Origin: Sipunculus nudus
Taxonomy: Eukaryota > Annelida > Sipuncula > Golfingiida > Sipunculidae
Direction: 5' to 3'
Assembly: GCA_026874595.1 (NCBI GenBank)
Contig: CM049311.1
Location: forward strand, 8,035,676-8,099,675
Length of the DNA stretch: 64,000 bases
A program made the position numbers and the translations under genes. Below, in pieces: positions 58,155 to 64,000 of this stretch. Each line of letters begins with the position of its first letter. Positions within the stretch are counted from its first letter, which is position 1. The notes under the pieces are model-generated. The model was not told the origin of the DNA and searched no databases. It saw only the letters and a list, made by a program, of their open reading frames with translations.

Positions 58155-60690
58155 TTAGCTCAGCTGACTGAAAGTCATCTGAGCTATAGCGATCACTCTT
58201 TGTCCGTCCTCCGTCTGTCTGTCTGTCCGTCTGTCTGTCCGTTAACCAGGCACAAATCGTAACCGCTAGAACTGGAATCTTCTTACTTGACATCCTGGGA
58301 GGTCCATGAAAAATCTCCTTGGAAACCAGAAATTAGGTCTCTGTTACCCATATCCTTCGAGCTATGGGGCCCCAAAGTACCCCCCAGAAAAGTCCAAAAT
58401 TTCATACAAAAACTTCAATATCTCATTAACTACTTGACTGATGGTCATGATTTTTGGCATACATATTGATCATGAGAGGTTCCATCAGTTCCTGAAGACT
58501 GGTGGCGCCACCTGTATTTTTCGATTTTTCACGAATTTTTTTCTCTATTTTTGAGACCTTTAAAAATGTGAACATCTGTTAACAAGGCACAAATCGTAAT
58601 GACTGGACTTAGAATCTTCTTTCTCGACACACTGAGAGACCTATGAAAAGTCTCCATGGAAACGAGAAATTAGGTCTCTGTTACCCATATCCTTCCAGCT
58701 ATGGGGCCCCAAACTACCCCCAAGAAAAGTCCAAAATTTCAAACAAAAACTTCAATATCTCATTAAATACTTGACCGATGGTCATGATTTTTGTCATACA
58801 TATTGATCATGAGATGTTCCATCACTTCCTGCAGACTGGTGGCGCCACCTTTATCGTTCAATTTTTTACGAATTTTTTTCTCTATTTTTGAGACCTTTCA
58901 AAATGTAAACATCTGTTAACAAGGCACAAATCGTAAAGACTGGACCTAGAATCTTCATTCTTGACACACTGAGAGACCTATGAAAAGTCTCCATGGAAAC
59001 CAGAAATTAGGTCTCTGTTACCCATATTCTTCGAGCTATAGACCCCCAAAGTACCCCCAAGAAAAGTAAAAAATTTCATACAAAAACTTCAATATCTCAT
59101 TAACTACTTGACTGATGGTCATGATTTTTGGCATAACTATTGATCATGAGATGTGTCATCACTTCCTGCAGACTGGTGGTGCCACCTTTATTGTTCGATT
59201 TTTTACGATTTTTTCCTCTATTTTTGAGACCTTTAAGGATGCTGTCATCTGTTAGCATGGCACAAATCGTAACGACTGGACCTAGAATCTTCATTCTTGA
59301 CACACTGAGAGGTCCATGAAAAATATACTTGGAAACCAGAAATTAGGTCTCTGTTAACCATATCCTTCGAGCTATGGGGCCCCAAAGTACCCCCCCCCCC
59401 CAGAGTAGTCAAAAATTTCATACAAAAACTTCAATATCTCAATAACTACATCACTGATGGTCATGATTTTTGGCATACATAATGATTATGAGATGTTCCA
59501 TCAGTTCCTGCAGACTGGTGGCGCCACCTATGTTATCTATCAAGAGGGTACAAATTGCAACAACTGGACCTAGAAACTTCATTCTTGTCATGCAAGGAGG
59601 CCCATGAAGAGTGCCTGTGGAAACTTGAAATTAGGTCTCTGTTACCCATATCCTTCAAGCTATAGGACTCTGAAGTATCCCTCAGAATAATGGACAATTT
59701 GATACAAAAGCTGAAGTATCTAAACAACTAATACAGAGATCATCATGATTCTTTGCATGGATATTGACCATTAAGTGTTTTTAGCTCAGCTGACTGTAAG
59801 TCATCTGAAGTATCCCTCAGAATAATGGACAATTTGATACAAAAGCTCAAGTATCTAAACAACTATTGCAGTGATCACCATGATTCTTTGCATGGATATT
59901 GATCATGGAATGTGTCATCAGTTTCTGCAGTATGGTGGCGCCACCTGTATTTTTTTTGTTTTTACGAATTTTTTTCTCTATTTTTGAGACCTCATAAGAT
60001 GCGGTCATCTGTTAACGTGGCACAAATCGTAACAACTGGACCTAGAATCTTCTCTCTTGACATGCTGAGAGGCCCATGAAAAGTTTCCTTAAAAACTTGA
60101 AATTAGGTCTCTGTTACCCATAACCTCTGAGCTATGGGGCTCCGAAGTACCCCCCAGAATAATGGAAAATTTGATACAAAAGCTCAAGTATCTGAACAAT
60201 TATTATATTGATCACCATGATTCTTTGCATGGATATTGATCATGAAATGTTTCATCAGTTTCTGCATTCTGGTGGCGCCACCTGTATTTTTTCAATTTTT
60301 AGCTCAGCTGACTGAAAGTCATCTGAGCTGTAGGGATCACCTTTTGTCCGTCGTCCGTCCGGCCATCCAGGCATCTGTCTGTTAACAGGGCACAAATCGT
60401 AACCTCTAGACCGGGAATCTTCTCACTTGAAATCCTGGGAGGTCTATGGAAATTCTCCTTGTAAACCTGAAATTAGGTCACTGTGACCTATATTCTTCGA
60501 GCTATGGGGTTCTGAAGTACCCCCCAGAATAATGCAAAATTTAATACAAAAGCTCAAGTATCTGAACAACTAATGCATTAATCACCATGATTCTTTGCAT
60601 GGATATTGATCATGGAGTGTTTCATCAATTTCTGGAGATTGGTGGCGCCACCTATATTTTTTTATTTTTTACAATTTTTAGCTCAGCTGA
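58155..60690 (-). repeat. Family A-type tandem array, 337-bp units, in SHPRH intron 5
   Basis: Begins with TTTAGCTCAGCTGACTGAAA and TCATCTGAGCTATAG, then a GTCCGTC-rich tract. Units start GGCACAAATCGTAA at 58249, 58586, 58923 and 59259 (periods 337, 337, 336), then shortened or altered units near 59546, 60019 and 60389. Each unit carries one module: ATATCT or GTATCT 83 bp before GGTGGCGCCACC at 58501, 58838, 59175 (one mismatch), 59517, 59934, 60271 and 60641. Further TAGCTCAGCTGAC ends occur at about 59781 and 60299. Confidence 0.85.
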
Positions 60691-63600
60691 CTATAAGTCA
60701 TCTGAGCTATAGTCGTGGTCCATTGTCCGTCGTCCGTCCGTCTGTCCGTCCGTCCGTCCGTCCGTAGATGTGGCACGTTTTGAAACCGTAAGACCTAGGA
60801 ATCCAAAATTCAGCATAATGTTAGATGTCCCCAAGATCTCCTACCAAGCCGAAAACTGGGTCTTTGCGACTTCGTTCCTTTGAGAAATTAAGGAAAAACC
60901 TCAATTTTTTATTAAAATCCTATTTTCACACTTCAGGACTGCCTAATATCAAAACCACTCATCTGTTTTTCCTCATATTTACCATAAATAATCCTCTATA
61001 TGGTTCCTATGTACATGCCAGAAATTGGGTCTGTATTATATAATTTAAAAAAGTTATGGGCCCAAACATAATGCATTTTGTAAATAATCAGGAAAAAAAT
61101 TTGATCACTTAACACAAAACTTGTTAAAGCTAAGCACTTTTTTTCCAGTAATATAACTTTTATTAATCAAAATTAAATTGTATACCCAAAATTTGATCAA
61201 AATCTTTTAAATTTTTTGAAATATTAGCAAAAATAAAAAATTGGTACCTTAAACTTTGCCCAACTTTGACCATGACACGTTTTTTTCCTGTAACTGCTGT
61301 GGATTTAATTTTCAAAGCATGTTTTTGTTTGCATTTCAACTGTTAACATTTAAAATTTGAAACCAGTTGATCAAAAACTTTAGATTTTATTCAAGTTTTC
61401 AAGCACCATGTCACATATTGTTTACATCAACCTAGTGTTATGCAGTTTGCTAGAGCTCCGCTCCCCAGCTTCAGCTCTAAGTTCCTTAAATTAGGCATAC
61501 AGTAAGATGTCTCCAAAACTCCCTACCATGCCAAGAATTTGGTCACCAGAACTTAATTCCTTCGAGATATTTATGAAAAACTTCATTTTTTCATTAAAAA
61601 CCCTTTGTTACACTTCAGGACTGCCTAGTATCAAAACCACTGATCTGACTTTGATCATATATAATATACATATTTTTCTATACATTCGCTATGCACATGC
61701 CAGAAATGATGTCAGTATTGCTTAATTGTTTTAAGTTATGTGCCCAAACAAAATTGACTTTGTAAAAAATCAGGAAAAATATTTACTCAGGTTTCATGAA
61801 AATTATTGAAGCTAGAGAATTTTTTTTGAGTATATAACTTTGTTTAATTAAGATTCAATTGTATACCCAAAATTAGATCTGTATTTTGTAAATTTTATAA
61901 GTTATTAGCATAAACATAAAATCAGTACCTGAAATTTTACCCAACTTTGACCATGGCACATTTTTTCCCTGTGAGTACTGTTGATTTAATTTTCTCAGAA
62001 TGTAAACATAAGTATTTAATGTGTTTAAATCTGAAATTTGAAACTAAAAGGTTGAAAATTAGGCTAGTTATTGAATTTTATCTTGAGGGTCTATTGTAGT
62101 CACTTGCTTTGTTCCAGATGCAGGTAGGCCACTCCAGGTCACTGGAAGTCAGCTATGCCAGGGTTCCTGATTTGTTTCAGTCACTGGGGGAGATCCCCTG
62201 CTGTGACAGGTGTACAATTGTTCTCATATCACACCCCCTTCCCCCCCCCCCATGAATATATAAATATACATTTGTATGCATGATGTGGTGTTACATGACA
62301 AGATTGAGATTTATGATGATGCAATTCAGAATTATGAATCAACGTTTATAATCAGAAATATATGTTATATTGGAAATGTATACAAATTAAACTTAAAATA
62401 AAAAAATGAGGATCTAATACAAACATGTGTTCATTATTTTCGAGCCTCAGCAGAATTGGAGATCAGGCTTTGTTTGCCCTGAATGTTTATGCAAAAGTGT
62501 TGTTAATCCCATCTCTTCCCCCCCCCCCCCCCAGCTGTCATTGATCCTTAGCACCTCACCGTCACCTGTGCACTGGGACATTAGTTAATATTGCAAATGT
62601 GTACAATTTTTTCAATTTGAAAGATAATTGGATAAGAAAAAATTAAGATCTAATATTGAAACATATTCTTGCCCCAGGAGAATGGAACATAAAGTGATCA
62701 GCTCTTGTCTGTCCATCATCTCTCAATTATCATTAAATATATATACTAATTATGAAATTTTTCCTTTAAGCACTGTTGAAATAACTTTCATATGCTGTAT
62801 GTGTATGGATTTAAGCCATTAAAGTCTGAAATTTGAAAGCAACTTATGTATTCAGATGTGTAATATTGCACATGAAAAACTTTAAAATATTAAAATATAT
62901 TATCAGCTTTGTTTGTCTAACAGTCTGTCTGTCCTTTTTTAAATATTATGTAATTGTGAATGGACTATTTAATCCTGTAAGTATTGTTGAATTAAGTGGA
63001 AATCCTATATGTATATACACTATGTTAATACAGAGATGTTGTAACTCCCATCATTCCAGCCCTCCCCCCCCCCCCCCCCCCCAACCACCACCACCAGGTT
63101 CTTGCATCTGGGGACTGGAGACATCAGTTATATTTCAACTGTATACATTTTATAAAATAAAAATACATATATTTAATAATATATATTATGTAAAATAGAT
63201 CCAATTGAGCAAATGTGTAAACTACTGAACTGTCAACAAACTATCAAAAAGCCAGCCAATGATCATGGTAATAATATACATCTTATGTTCACAAACTGCT
63301 CACATGCTTCAATTTTGACATTAGAGAATGCATGGTTTGGTCACAAAATATTATTTGCAACAATTTCTCACTCATCAATACAAACCAATCATGTCAACCA
63401 GCCATGGCATATATTACCTTTTCATCTTAGACTTGATCTCCATTATTATTTTAGATTTTTACCTTCAAGGCCAACTTCAGCTGAGCACAGGGACCCATAT
63501 TTATAGCACCATGTCTTGAATGTTTACATCAAGTCATTGGTTAACAGTGTTCCAGGCTGTTACATAACACCTTCACTCCTTGCCTACTGCTTCTGTGAGT

Positions 63601-64000
63601 GTCTTGGTCAGGCTGGGTCAGGCAGTAATTACCAGAGAGCCTTTCTCCTCTCTCTTTCCCTTTCTCTCTTTCTAGCTCTCTTTCTCTCTCTCTTTCTCTC
63701 TCTCTCACCCCTATGCCTCCCTTCCTCCCTCTACCCCATTATGTTGACAGGTACTATAAACCTAATTTATTAGATATATATGTTGATGCAATTAAGAAAT
63801 GTGAATCAACTGAAATATTCACATATATATGTTATACTCTAAATGTATAGTTACATTTTCAAACCTGGAAAAAATGATGTTATAAAAAAGGGAATTTATG
63901 TAAAAATTGTTCATAATTTCCTGGCTCAGAAGAATGGGAATTAAAATTATTTGCTTTGTTTCTCTAGCTTTCTTGCCTGTTTTAAATATTTAATAATTAT
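60676..64000 (-). repeat. Long interspersed repeat, copy e, reverse orientation, to window edge
   Basis: Starts TTTTTAGCTCAGCTGACTAT with a GTCCGTCC tract, then the reverse complement of copies b and c (CCTAATATCAAAACCACTCA, TTATGGGCCCAAACATAATG). From about 63590 it is the reverse complement of 15.5-15.95 kb. Poly-C runs lie at about 62517-62533 and 63063-63082, and a CT-rich tract at about 63640-63720. No SHPRH exon recognised here. Confidence 0.7.

Noticed and set aside
1-64000. tRNA, rRNA or other structured RNA genes
   Set aside because: None recognised by eye; a covariance-model scan (tRNAscan-SE, Infernal) would be needed to exclude them.

Overview
The window is nuclear DNA from an animal. 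It has spliced genes with GT-AG introns, long repeat-filled introns, Ty3 and LINE retrotransposons, and many (TA)n, (GA)n and poly-C/G tracts. The akirin and SHPRH proteins are animal-like. The repeat style (dispersed palindromes, GTCC/GACG-rich elements, TGACCTTTGACC text) resembles marine invertebrates, perhaps a lophotrochozoan such as a mollusc or brachiopod. That placement is inference; no species is claimed.

Two host genes are supported. A complete four-exon akirin gene lies on the minus strand (CDS 44128 down to 35588, 186 aa). The first five recognisable coding exons of SHPRH, a SNF2-helicase/RING ubiquitin ligase, lie on the plus strand (52377-58107); the gene runs off the right edge. 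The genes are divergent, about 8.2 kb apart. Every akirin exon junction and every SHPRH junction checked keeps codon phase.

The rest is mobile and repetitive DNA. 1-6.2 kb: hairpin-ended repeats with a tandem array that has a 739-bp higher-order period. 6.9-14.5 kb: a repeat split by a composite insertion with 14-bp inverted ends (7151-13639). 14.5-31.8 kb: a long interspersed repeat, one copy of which was split by a complete but degenerate Ty3 retrotransposon (17998-27168; 378-bp LTRs, 4-bp target duplication), which in turn holds a truncated LINE with its own 15-bp target duplication (19449-21081). 32.2-33.3 kb: elements rich in nuclear-receptor-like DR1 sequences. 33.7-44.1 kb: akirin with an intronic minisatellite and an intronic repeat copy. 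44.8-52.3 kb: intergenic DNA with foldback elements and a second copy of the 3-kb hairpin-ended repeat. 54.6-64 kb: SHPRH introns filled with three repeat families.

The most striking signal is a shared module in otherwise different repeat families. An ATATCT-like box is followed by the palindrome GGTGGCGCCACC, and the distance between their starts is almost always exactly 83 or 81 bp, although the sequence between them has diverged strongly. I found it on both strands, in at least four families and in more than 20 places. These families also share an end layout: internal modules, then a GC-rich simple repeat (CGG or GACGGAC), then a terminal hairpin.
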